DNA of 64,000 nucleotides from Achatina immaculata (lineage: Eukaryota; Mollusca; Gastropoda; Stylommatophora; Achatinidae). The position numbers and the translations under genes are program-made. The notes beneath the pieces were generated by a model. It did no database searches and was not told where the DNA came from. It saw nothing but the letters and a program-made list of their open reading frames with translations. Positions within the stretch are counted from its first letter, which is position 1. Each line of letters begins with the position of its first letter. The stretch is taken from NCBI GenBank assembly GCA_009760885.1, contig CM019708.1:18657189-18721188 (forward strand), written 5' to 3'. This document shows positions 55,076-64,000 of this stretch, one piece after another.

Positions 55076-58000
55076 CTTCTTCTTCTTCTTCTTCTTCGTT
55101 CGCACTGTCTGTCTATATCTGCAGTCCTGTCTCTTGGATAAATTTCACTGTTTTTTGTAACTCATGTATGGAACCGTAGAGCTTATCTTCTTTAATGGTT
55201 TCACTGGGCCAGTAATTATTTCTCAGTGTCTCGTAGTTGATGCAGTTCTGGAGGATATGTTCCACGGTTTGGGGCACCTGGGCACATGTACATAGATTAG
55301 TAGTACCAACCTTAAACTTTGTATACATATGACTTCGGAGTCGGCTGTGTCCTGTTCGGAGATGGAAGATGGTGACTTGTTCCTTTCTGTTTAGCATGTG
55401 ATAGTCATCATGTGGTGGTGTTTGTGGCTTCCTGTAGGTTTTTATCATGCTTTTCTTCTGATTATAGGTGACTGGTATGTCTGGTTGCTCCATTTCTGTG
55501 CCCTCTTTGGCCAGATGGTCAGCTTTCTCATTGCCTGGTATCCCACAGTGGGAGGGAATCCATTGCAAAGTGGCTCATTGTTGTAAGCCAATTTTTGACA
55601 AGGCATCCTTAAGGTCTGGTAGTTTGTTGCACTGAAGAGCCTCCAGTACTGATCTTGCATCTGTGAGAATTACTACAGGACATGTATCAATTCTGGAGTC
55701 TGATAGTTTTTCAACTGCAGCAATAATTGCTCTAACTTCTGCATCAAAGTTGTTGCAGTATTTACCAGTGGGTATGGAAATCTTGTCAATGGTGTTGTTT
55801 GGATATTCAATATATGCTCCTGCCCGACCATTCTTTATGGCATTATGTGCAGATCCATCTGTATACACACGTATCCAGGTGTCACATGGATATTTGTCAT
55901 CTAGAACACTAAGTGTGGCTGTTGATCTTACAAGACTGCTTTGCATCTCACCATTCTGCACACCTTTCACTTCAGTGTGAATAGTTATTTGTGTACAATC
56001 TGCTTCTTTCCATGGTGTATGCTCTGGTACAGATGATAATGGAGTGACTACAGTTGGAAGGTCAGGTATCAGCTTACGCATACGCTTGGCCTGATGAATG
56101 AAGCTGCTTCTTTTAAGCCGTCCTAATGCCAAGTTATTGAATCTCTCCTTCAGGGGATGGCTTACAGAGCTAAGGAATTTTTCTCCCATGGTCATGACCT
56201 TTGTGTCTCTACGTTCCTTTAGCGGTTGAACACCAACTATTTTCTGCATTTCTACTATTGGTGTGGACCTCATGGCACCTGTGATAATCCGTAGTGACTG
56301 ATTTTGAACCTTGTCTAGATTATGCAGCGTAGTGTTTGATGCTGTGCACCAAGATGTTGAGCCATATTCTAAATGTGGTAGAATACTTTGCTGATATACG
56401 TTCTTGAGGATTCTTTCACTAGCTCCCCAAGTAGTCCCACTCAATTTTCTTAATATGGCTAGTTTTCTTCTGGCTTTTGCTTCTGCACTGTTGATGTGTT
56501 GCTTCCAAGTCAGTTTTGAGTCAAGAGTCACTCCTAAGTAAGTGGGTTGGTTGTCCATCCTTAAGGGTATTTCATTTACAAAGATCTTACCTGCTTTCTG
56601 TTTAGATGAGAGGGTGAACAGAGTGGTGCTTGATTTATCTGTGTTGATACTTACACACCATTTGTTTGTCCATGATGTCAAGATGTCTGCTGCTCTTTGG
56701 AGTCTCTGTGTAGCAACTGTCGCATATTCATCTGTACACCAGATGACCAGATCATCTGCATACAGTGCTGCTTTGATTCCATAGGGAAGTTCCTTGACCA
56801 GGTCATTAATGAATACAAGGAATAGTGTAGGCGAAAGGACTCCTCCTTGTGGTACACCGTGTCGCAGAAGTACTTTCTGGCTTTTGTGTCCATCCATTAC
56901 TACTCTAGCTCTTCTATTGTGTAAATAGGACTTTATCCAGTTGTACAGTCTTCCATTCACATTGCAGTTTCTTAGTTTCCACAACAGACCTTTTTTCCAT
57001 ACTTTATCAAAGGCTTTCTTCAGGTCTATCCACGCTGCTAGTACAAGGTTTTTCTCTTGGAATGCATCCTCAATCTCTTGAGAGAGATAGGTCACTTGAT
57101 CTTCTGTACTGTAGTACTGCCTAAATCCTGCTTGTTGTGGAACGAGAAGGTTTTCACTTTCTAGGTACCATTTTAGCCTCAGGTCAATGATGCGTTCCAT
57201 CGTTTTGCATAGGCAGCTAGTGAGACTGATTGGCCTGTAGCTGGAGGCAGTATCACTGTTTTTCCCTGGTTTTAGCAGTGGTACCATGCTTGCTTCCTTC
57301 CAGATTTGAGGTAACTTACCTGTGCTCCAGCACATATTGAAAATATCCAACAGCTTTCCCATTGCTGCCATTCCCAGGTTCTTGATCATTTCATTGGACA
57401 CTCCATCTGGTCCTGGTGATTTCCTTGGTTTCAGTTTACTAACTGATTGGTCTAACTCACTGCTTGTGATTGGTGCATCCATGACCTCCACTTTTCTGAC
57501 TTGTTCCTCCTCTTTCTGTGGCTCGATGCGTACTGTACGCTCCTTCTCTGGATGGATATCAATGTTGCAGTCCTGTGCAAACATGCGAGCAAAGTGATCT
57601 GCTACCTGCTTACCTGTAAGAGTTTTCCCATCCTCTATTAGTGTAATCTTTGTACTTCTTCCAGTACTCTCATCATTTAACTGTTTGATTAGTTTCCACA
57701 GTTTCCTTCCATCCTTTTCAAAGTTTAGGGACTCTGTTTTCTCTCTCCAACTTTCCCGTCTGGCTTGCAGCTTTGCTCTCTGAAATTTGGCCTTAGAATG
57801 TTGGTAATTATTGTGGTGTTCTTGGCATGGTCTATTTTCTGCTTGCTTTCGAGCTGCTTCCACGTCATCATGGAGTTTTCCCAGCTCACTAGACCAGTAT
57901 GGTTTATAGTCCCTGCGAGCTCCTCTGGGAATGGTTTCACGAGCGGCCTGAAGGATACAAGCATTGAATTCCTTCACTATGCTGTTAATATCCTTACCTT

Positions 58001-58499
58001 CTATGGACAGCTGTCCCACCAGGATACCTGTACGATGTCTGTACATTGTCCAGTTTGCTTTTTTATAGTTCCATCTGGGGAGAGGGTTACTGGTGTTAAG
58101 GAGTTCATTTTCTATTGTCAGGAAGACTGGTCGATGGTCGCTACCTCCAAGTTGTTTTCCAACTTCACGTGTAATGTTCCACTTCAGATCTGGAGAGTGG
58201 AATGCCAGATCTGGTGTTGATTTTGTATGCCAAGCCCTTGAGTAAAATGTTGGGGCATCCATTGGCTGGTTGATCAGGAGAAGTCCATTATCATCCTGCC
58301 AGCTCTCAACTTCCTCTCCTCTCTTGTCTATGTGGTCATAGCCCCAGCTCTGGGAATGACTGTTAAAATCACCACAGACCATCAGTCTCTCTTTGTGTGG
58401 GATTGTTCCTAAAGCAAGTGGGCGGTCATTAGGACAGTAATAGTTAAGGAGGTGGAAATCTGTATTACTACTTTTTAGATGGATCATCTGGTATTCGGC
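55076..58499 (-). mobile_element. I-type LINE, 5'-truncated, 3.4 kb, with 14-bp flanking repeat
   Basis: A non-LTR retrotransposon with endonuclease, reverse transcriptase and RNase H lies inside the C/T-rich array. TTTTGCTGTTATTT stands at 55062-55075 and 58500-58513, a likely target duplication, although the host array contains similar words. The 3' end is a (GAA)n tail, read as (TTC)n at 55076-55097, only about 15 bases after the stop codon. The 5' end is missing. Confidence 0.9.
55113..58487 (-). pseudogene. I-type LINE polyprotein: endonuclease, reverse transcriptase, RNase H; one in-frame TGA
   Basis: It would nick target DNA, copy the element RNA and remove the RNA strand. A single frame runs from 58487: the C-terminal endonuclease part (CGDFNSHSQSW, residues 38-48; GGSDHRPVF, 114-122), a linker, then reverse transcriptase (KSPGPDG 356-362; QAGFRQYYSTEDQ 452-464; WIDLKKAFDKVW 486-497; HGVPQGGVLSP 543-553; ALYADDLVIW 574-583) and RNase H (RVYTDGSA about 873-880, the FDAEV glutamate near 918, TDARS near 943). 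A TGA at 55577-55575 interrupts just before QWIPSHCGIPGNEKADHLAK. The same frame then continues to the natural stop near 55113, through a CCHC-like region (CTCAQVPQTVEHILQNC). The first 100 or so endonuclease residues are lost by truncation. EN, RT and RNase H together point to the I superfamily, near the I or Nimb clade. The copy is otherwise intact and looks young. Confidence 0.9.
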
Positions 58500-58697
58500 T
58501 TTTGCTGTTATTTGTTCTTGCCGGTGTTTTTATCTCCTGCTGTTGTTTGTTCTTGCCGTTGTTTTTTTCCTGCTGTTGTTTATTCCTGCTGTTATTTGTT
58601 ATTGTCGTTGTTTTTTCTCGCCTCCTGTTGTTTGTTCTTGCTGTTGTTTGTTCTTGCAGTTGTTTTTTTAACTGCTGTTTTTTTTGCTGTTTGTTCT
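58500..58697. repeat. C/T-rich minisatellite, segment 2
   Basis: Continues the array right of the LINE. From 58540 to 58695 it is nearly the same as 54390-54545, so one segment was copied from the other. Confidence 0.9.
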
Positions 58698-58918
58698 TCT
58701 TCTTCTTCTTCTTCTTCGTTCGCACTGTCTGTCTATATCTGCAGTCCTGTCTCTTGGATAAATTTCACTGTTTTTTGTAACTCATGTATGGAACCGTAGA
58801 GCTTATCTTCTTTAATGGTTTCACTGGGCCAGTAATTATTTCTCAGTGTCTCGTAGTTGATGCAGTTCTGGAGGATATGTTCCACGGTTTGGGGCACCTG
58901 GGCACATGTACATAGATT
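58698..58918 (-). mobile_element. I-type LINE, second copy of the 3' end only
   Basis: As far as I can compare, it is base-for-base identical to 55085-55305: the (GAA)n tail, the KFIQETGLQI end and back to the CTCAQVPQTVEHI region. Either a very short 5'-truncated insertion of the same active element, or a copy made by duplication of the array. Confidence 0.9.
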
Positions 58919-59925
58919 ATTTCCTCCTGCTGTTGTTTGTTCTTGCTGTTGTTTGTTCTTGCCGTTTTTTCTCCTGCTGTTGTTTGTTCTTGACGTTATT
59001 TTTTTTTCTGCTGTTGTTTGTTCTTGCTGTTGTTTGTTCTTGCCGTTTTTTTCTCCTGCTGTTGTTGTTCTTGCTGTTGTTTTTTTCCTGCTGTTGTTTG
59101 TTCTTGCTGTTGTTTTTTTCTCCTGCTGTTGTTTGTTCTTGCTGTTATTTGTTTTTGCCGTTGTTTTTTTCTTCTTCTGTTGTTTGTTCTTGCTGTTATT
59201 TGTTCTTGCCGTTGTTTTTTTTTCTTCTTGTTGTTTGTTCTTGCCGTTGTTTTTTTTCTCCTGCTGTTGTTTATTCTTGCTGTTATTTGTTCTTGCTGTT
59301 GTTTTTTTCTCCTGCTGTTGTTTGCTCTTGCTGTTATTTGTTCTTGGTGTTGTTTTTTTTCTCCTGCTGTTGTCTGTTCTTGCTGTTGTTTGTTCTTGCC
59401 GTTTTTTCTCCTGCTGTTGTTTGTTCTTGACGTTATTTTTTTTTCTGCTGTTGTTTGTTCTTGCTGTTGTTTGTTCTTGCCGTTTTTTTCTCCTGCTGTT
59501 GTTTGTTCTTCCAGTTGTTTTTTAACTGCTGTTATTTGTTCTTGCTGTTGTTTTTTTCTCCTGCTGTTGTTTGTTCTTGCTGTTATTTGTTTTTGCCGTT
59601 GTTTTTTTCTTCTTCTGTTGTTTGTTCTTGCTGTTGTTTGTTCTTGCAGTTGTTTTTTTAACTGCTGTTGTTTTTTTCTTGCTGTTGTTTTTTCTTGCCG
59701 TTGTTTTTTAATTGCTGTTGTTTTTTTTGCTGTTGTTTGTTCTTGCCGTTGTTTCTTTTAACTGCTGTTGTTTGTTCTTGCTGTTGTTTGTTATTGCGGT
59801 TGTTTTTATCTTGCTGTTGTTTGTTCTTGGTGTTGTTTGTTATTGCCGTTGTTTTTTAACTGCTGTTGTTTGTTCTTGCCGTTGTTTTTATCCTGTTGTT
59901 GTTTGTTCTTGCTGTTGTTTAATAG
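58919..59925. repeat. C/T-rich minisatellite, segment 3
   Basis: The same unit types as 52405-55075, including blocks seen there (GTTCTTGACGTTATTTTTTT, GTTCTTCCAGTTGTTTTTTA). It ends at TTTAATAGCTCTTACAG, where unique sequence begins. Confidence 0.92.
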
Positions 59926-60928
59926 CTCTTACAGATATTCTAGTGATGCTGTTATGCTGCTTGCTTCCCTGAAAGCATTATTTCTTTTCACTGAGTTAAA
60001 GTTATAGATTTTTTACTGATGTATTCAAATATATAAAGTGCAAGAGAAAGATGGCGTATAGACAAAAGATAAATTCAGAGTCTGCAGCGATCATGATGCC
60101 ACATAACCATAGACTGTCAACAGGAGGCGGGGTGATTGAAATAGTGACATCTTTACTTTCGGGTGGTTCAGTGGTGCACAAACACTGCTTCAATCACACA
60201 ATTATTAACACAGTGCCATAAAAATTACCTTCAGTCTTTGTGTTTTAAGACGCACATGAATCATAAATTAATTTGGTGTCTAGATTTGGGTTCTATCTCA
60301 AAGATAATCTCATTATTTGCATGCAAATATTCTAAAATTCGAAGAAAATTAGAAATGCTTATTGTCCCCAACATTTCGGATAAGGGAATGAGGGTTGCTC
60401 TCTGTCTCTCTCTCTTTCTCTCTTTCACACACACACACACACTGGCACGCACATATACAGAGAGAGAGAGAAAAAATGTAGATTTCAGCAAAATTTAATG
60501 GTATGCTGATATGAAACAAATAATTAATCTCACGACGAACTGAAAAGTGAAAGGAACTGTGAATATTTTTAAAAAACTGAAAATTAAAGGGAACTGTAAA
60601 CATGAAAAGAAACCTCAAAATTGAAGGGAACTATAAATATTTTTTTTAAAAAACACAGAAAATTGAAGGGAATTGTGAATATTAAAAAAAAACTGAAAAG
60701 TGAAGGAAAATGTGAATATTGTTTAAAAAATTGAAAATTGAAGGGGACTATGACTATCCAAAAACACTTAAAATTGAAGGGGACTGTGAATATCGAACAG
60801 GCAAGTACAAATACTGACGTTCGTGTTCACTCCTTGACCTTACAGGATTATTTAATCTTGATAGCCGGTGTTAAGTGAACCCTACCAGATCGTGGTTCCC
60901 TCTTAGATCTTCTAAATATTATCCGTGT
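59620..60928. repeat. Tandem segmental duplication, left copy
   Basis: About 1.3 kb (the end of the C/T array, 600 bp of non-repeated sequence with a CA/GA microsatellite at 60420-60470, and an A-rich minisatellite) is repeated almost unchanged at 61600-62920, an offset of 1983-1992 bp. Differences are small: CA and GA unit counts and TTATTTAATC against TTATTATTAATC. Confidence 0.93.
60531..60800. repeat. A-rich minisatellite (about 33-36 bp: AAAATTGAAGGGAACTGTGAATATT)
   Basis: About eight units of CTGAAAATTGAAGGGAACTG plus TGAATATTTTTAAAAAA. A duplicate lies at 62520-62790. Three related units stand at 52636-52745. Confidence 0.9.
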
Positions 60929-61905
60929 TTGTTCTTGCCGTTTTTTTTCTCCTGCTGTTGTTTGTTCTTGCCGTTGTTTTTTATCCTGCTGTTGTTTGTT
61001 CTTGCTGTTATTTGTTCTTGCTGTTGTTTTTTTCTCCTTCTGTTGTTTGTTCTTGCTGTTATTTGTTTTTGCCGTTGTTTTTTTCTTCTTCTGTTGTTTG
61101 TTCTTGCTATTATTTGTTCTTGCCGTTGTTTTTTTCCTTCATGTTGTTTGTTCTTGCCGTTGTTTTTTTTCTCCTGCTGTTGTTTATTCTTGCTGTTATT
61201 TGTTCTTGCAGTTGTTTTTTTAACTGCTGTTGTTTTTTTTTGCTATTGTTTATTCTTGCCTTTGTTTTTTTTCTCCTGCTGTTGTTTGCTCTTGCTGTTG
61301 TTTGTTCTTGCTGTTTTTTGTCTTGCCGTTGTTTTTTTCCCTGCTGTTGTTTGTTCTTGCTGTTGTTTGTTTTTGCCGTTGTTTTTTTTTTCCTGCTGTT
61401 GTTTGTTCTTGCCGTTGTTTTTTTTCTCTTTCTGTTGTTTGCTCTTGCTGTTGTTTGTTCTTGCCTTTGTTTGTTCTTGCTGTTGTTTTTTTTTCCCTGC
61501 TGTTGTTTGTTCTTGCTGTTGTTTGTTCTTGCCGTTGTTTTTTCTCCTGCTGCTGTTTGTTCTTGCTGTTGTTTGTTCTTGCCGTTTTTTTCTCCTGCTG
61601 TTGTTTGTTCTTGCTGTTGTTTGTTCTTGCAGTTGTTTTTTTAACTGCTGTTGTTTTTTTTTGCTGTTTTTTATTCTTGCCGTTGTTTTTTAATTGCTGT
61701 TGTTTTTTTTGCTGTTGTTTGTTCTTGCCGTTGTTTCTTTTAACTGCTGTTGTTTGTTCTTGCTGTTGTTTGTTATTGCGGTTGTTTTTATCTTGCTGTT
61801 GTTTGTTCTTGGTGTTGTTTGTTATTGCCGTTGTTTTTTAAACTGCTGTTGTTTGTTCTTGCCGTTGTTTTTATCCTGTTGTTGTTTGTTCTTGCTGTTG
61901 TTTAA
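60925..61905. repeat. C/T-rich minisatellite, segment 4
   Basis: Starts abruptly after ATTATCCGTG, the duplication breakpoint. Units are as in segment 3, and its right end repeats the right end of segment 3. Confidence 0.92.
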
Positions 61906-62920
61906 TAGCTCTTACAGATATTCTAGTGATGCTGTTATGCTGCTTGCTTCCCTGAAAGCATTATTTCTTTTCACTGAGTTAAAGTTATAGATTTTTTACT
62001 GATGTATTCAAATATATAAAGTGCAAGAGAAAGATGGCGTATAGACAAAAGATAAATTCAGAGTCTGCAGCGATCATGATGCCACATAACCATAGACTGT
62101 CAACAGGAGGCGGGGTGATTGAAATAGTGACATCTTTACTTTCGGGTGGTTCAGTGGTGCACAAACACTGCTTCAATCACACAATTATTAACACAGTGCC
62201 ATAAAAATTACCTTCAGTCTTTGTGTTTTAAGACGCACATGAATCATAAATTAATTTGGTGTCTAGATTTGGGTTCTATCTCAAAGATAATCTCATTATT
62301 TGCATGCAAATATTCTAAAATTCGAAGAAAATTAGAAATGCTTATTGTCCCCAACATTTCGGATAAGGGAATGAGGGTTGCTCTCTGTCTCTCTCTCTTT
62401 CTCTCTTTCACACACACACACACACACTGGCACGCACATATACAGAGAGAGAGAGAGAAAGAATAATGTAGATTTCAGCAAAATTTAATGGTATGCTGAT
62501 ATGAAACAAATAATTAATCTCACGACGAACTGAAAAGTGAAAGGAACTGTGAATATTTTTAAAAAACTGAAAATTAAAGGGAACTGTAAACATGAAAAGA
62601 AACCTCAAAATTGAAGGGAACTATAAATATTTTTTTTAAAAAACACAGAAAATTGAAGGGAATTGTGAATATTAAAAAAAAACTGAAAAGTGAAGGAAAA
62701 TGTGAATATTGTTTAAAAAATTGAAAATTGAAGGGGACTATGACTATCCAAAAACACTTAAAATTGAAGGGGACTGTGAATATCGAACAGGCAAGTACAA
62801 ATACTGACGTTCGTGTTCACTCCTTGACCTTACAGGATTATTATTAATCTTGATAGCCGGTGTTAAGTGAACCCTACCAGATCGTGGTTCCCTCTTAGAT
62901 CTTCTAAATATTATCCGTGT
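61600..62920. repeat. Tandem segmental duplication, right copy
   Basis: The second copy of 59620-60928. It runs past the breakpoint (ATTATCCGTG) into new sequence (TACTACGTCAACTCC), so this right junction is probably the original flank. Confidence 0.93.
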
Positions 62921-63340
62921 ACTACGTCAACTCCTGAATTCAGTTTCCGTATATTTGGTTCCACTTTATTTATTATGGCGTGGTATTTATATTCCTTTTT
63001 TCTTTGCAATTCCTTTCATTAACAAACAAACAAAATCACGCTGATTCTATTTATGATTCTACCTCTGCTTGTGAATCGACGTCTACAGGGCAAGAGAAAA
63101 CCTGTTTCTCGTTTTTAATTCAAATGTGATGTTTCTTTGAAATGTACTTAATTCATCGGATCTATTTTATATGCTAATATGATCGCTGAATATATTAGCC
63201 CTTCTCTTTCACTGTTTTCTAAGCATGTTTTCTTTGGATGCACATGAAATCTTAGAAAAGAAAGAAACAGCGCCAACAAGAACGACTGGATTATAGCTCC
63301 AGGATGTTTGTAAAACGTTGAGTCAGGCGACGCATGGAAA
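62921..63340. other. Upstream region of gene C, nothing specific recognised
   Basis: AT-rich, non-repeated sequence leading into the TATA box of gene C. Confidence 0.5.
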
Positions 63341-63342
63341 GG

Positions 63343-63348
63343 TATAAA
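63343..63348 (+). promoter_or_regulatory. TATA box candidate, gene C
   Basis: TATAAA in GGTATAAACCTGG stands 119 bp upstream of the gene C start codon. A start site near 63375 would give a leader of about 90 bases. Gene B has a TATA box in a comparable place. Confidence 0.5.
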
Positions 63349-63466
63349 CCTGGAGAACTGGGGCTGTAGAGAAGCAAAGTGTGATCATCACTTCATAGAG
63401 CTGCACCCGACGCAAGCTGAAGAGAATCATTACTTGGCATAGCTGCAGCCGACACAGCCCGAAGAG

Positions 63467-63509
63467 ATGGAGAAACATGTGCTTTTGGTAGCTCTGCTGG
63501 CCTCGCTTG
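63467..63509 (+). CDS. Signal-peptide exon of a secreted protein (gene C)
   Basis: ATG at 63467 opens MEKHVLLVALLASL plus one base, then the donor CTTG/GTAATG. The reading has a basic start and a leucine/alanine-rich core, as in a secretory signal peptide. It ends in phase 1, exactly the phase in which the MAM exon at 16501 begins, and its 5' end and intron start align with the gene B exon at 34104-34146. The next exon would lie beyond the window. That it belongs to a MAM-domain gene is inferred from phase and neighbourhood only. Two imperfect 41-bp units in its leader (63385-63466) may be the unexpanded form of the gene B leader repeat. Confidence 0.6.
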
Positions 63510-63571
63510 GTAATGTGGTTAGCGTTATTTGTTATCGTTGTAACTGCTTTTTAAAAAAATAATGTCAGTTT

Positions 63572-63735
63572 AAGCGTACCTCGCCTACCTCTCTAAGAAG
63601 ACTTAGCGTACCTCGCCTACCTCTCTAAGAAGACTTAGCGTACCTCGCCTACCTCTCTAAGAAGACTTAGCGTACCTCGCCTACCTCTCTAAGAAGACTT
63701 AGTGTACCTCGCCTACCTCTCTAAGAAGACTTAGA
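63572..63735. repeat. 32-bp minisatellite in gene C intron 1
   Basis: Five nearly perfect copies of GCGTACCTCGCCTACCTCTC plus TAAGAAGACTTA. The bases after it, to 63927, hold nothing I recognise. Confidence 0.96.
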
Positions 63736-63927
63736 AATTAACAGTTAATGCATCTCTCTCACTGAACGTCAGAAAAAAAGTCTAAAATTCTGCATTTGAG
63801 ACTTTCTTACTCTATGACAACAGAAATGTGCTTTCCTAGAAGAATGTGCCAAAGACAACTAAGGTGACAAAAAGCTCATATCAAATGTATAAGAAAATAA
63901 AATTTAGAAAGTAAATCTAAATATTCT

Positions 63928-64000
63928 TTAGATGCATCATCAGAAAGGGGAGGTTAGAAAAAATCATAACAACAGGAAAGATAAATGGGAAAAGAGGCCG
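63928..64000 (+). pseudogene. RTE-F LINE fragment, cut by the window edge
   Basis: The reading MHHQKGRLEKIITTGKINGK, then RGR, matches the RTE-F insert at 34820-34890 (GHAMRRGGIENIITTGKIEG). The rest lies outside the window. Confidence 0.75.

Overview
The window looks like non-coding-rich nuclear DNA from an animal, most likely a mollusc (possibly a gastropod). This is inferred from the repeat content: tRNA-derived SINEs, many RTE-type LINE tails, an I-type LINE with RNase H, a mariner, a Helitron remnant, a GIY-YIG (Penelope-like) remnant, AT-rich spacers, and split exons of a secreted MAM-domain protein with GT-AG borders. Nothing looks bacterial or viral. No species can be named from the sequence alone.

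The only convincing host-gene material lies on the plus strand. Three phase-1 exons at 16501-18949 together encode one whole MAM domain. Two further loci, at 33.2-34.15 kb and 63.3-63.5 kb, look like first exons of paralogous secreted-protein genes: a TATA box, a 5' leader and a short signal peptide (MEK-R/H-VLL...). Only the 63.5 kb copy keeps a GT donor, and it ends in the phase that the MAM exon needs. The simplest reading is a tandem family of small secreted MAM proteins, with genes A (3' part), B (5' end, donor lost) and C (5' end) running left to right. A possible internal exon lies at 43766-43919, and a possible minus-strand membrane-anchor exon at 7078-7268.

Most of the rest is mobile elements. 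RTE-type LINE remnants fall into several families that I label A, B, B2, C, D, E, F, G and H by their 3' coding ends. Nearly all are 5'-truncated and end in simple-sequence tails. The best preserved elements are an I-type LINE (55076-58499, minus strand) with endonuclease, reverse transcriptase and RNase H and only one in-frame TGA in the readable part, and a mariner (4770-6059) with both inverted repeats and TA flanks but a damaged gene. A Helitron helicase remnant lies at 37.4-37.8 kb.

The third component is tandem repeats. There are at least a dozen minisatellites (13 to about 46 bp units), several of which host LINE or SINE insertions with readable target duplications. From 52.4 to 62.9 kb the window is dominated by a C/T-rich minisatellite, broken by the I-type LINE and by a recent tandem duplication of about 1.98 kb. 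I found no conclusive new biological system. The most interesting leads are the MAM gene cluster with a minisatellite-expanded leader, the 42-bp in-frame expansion inside an RTE coding end, and the inverted Helitron helicase segment.
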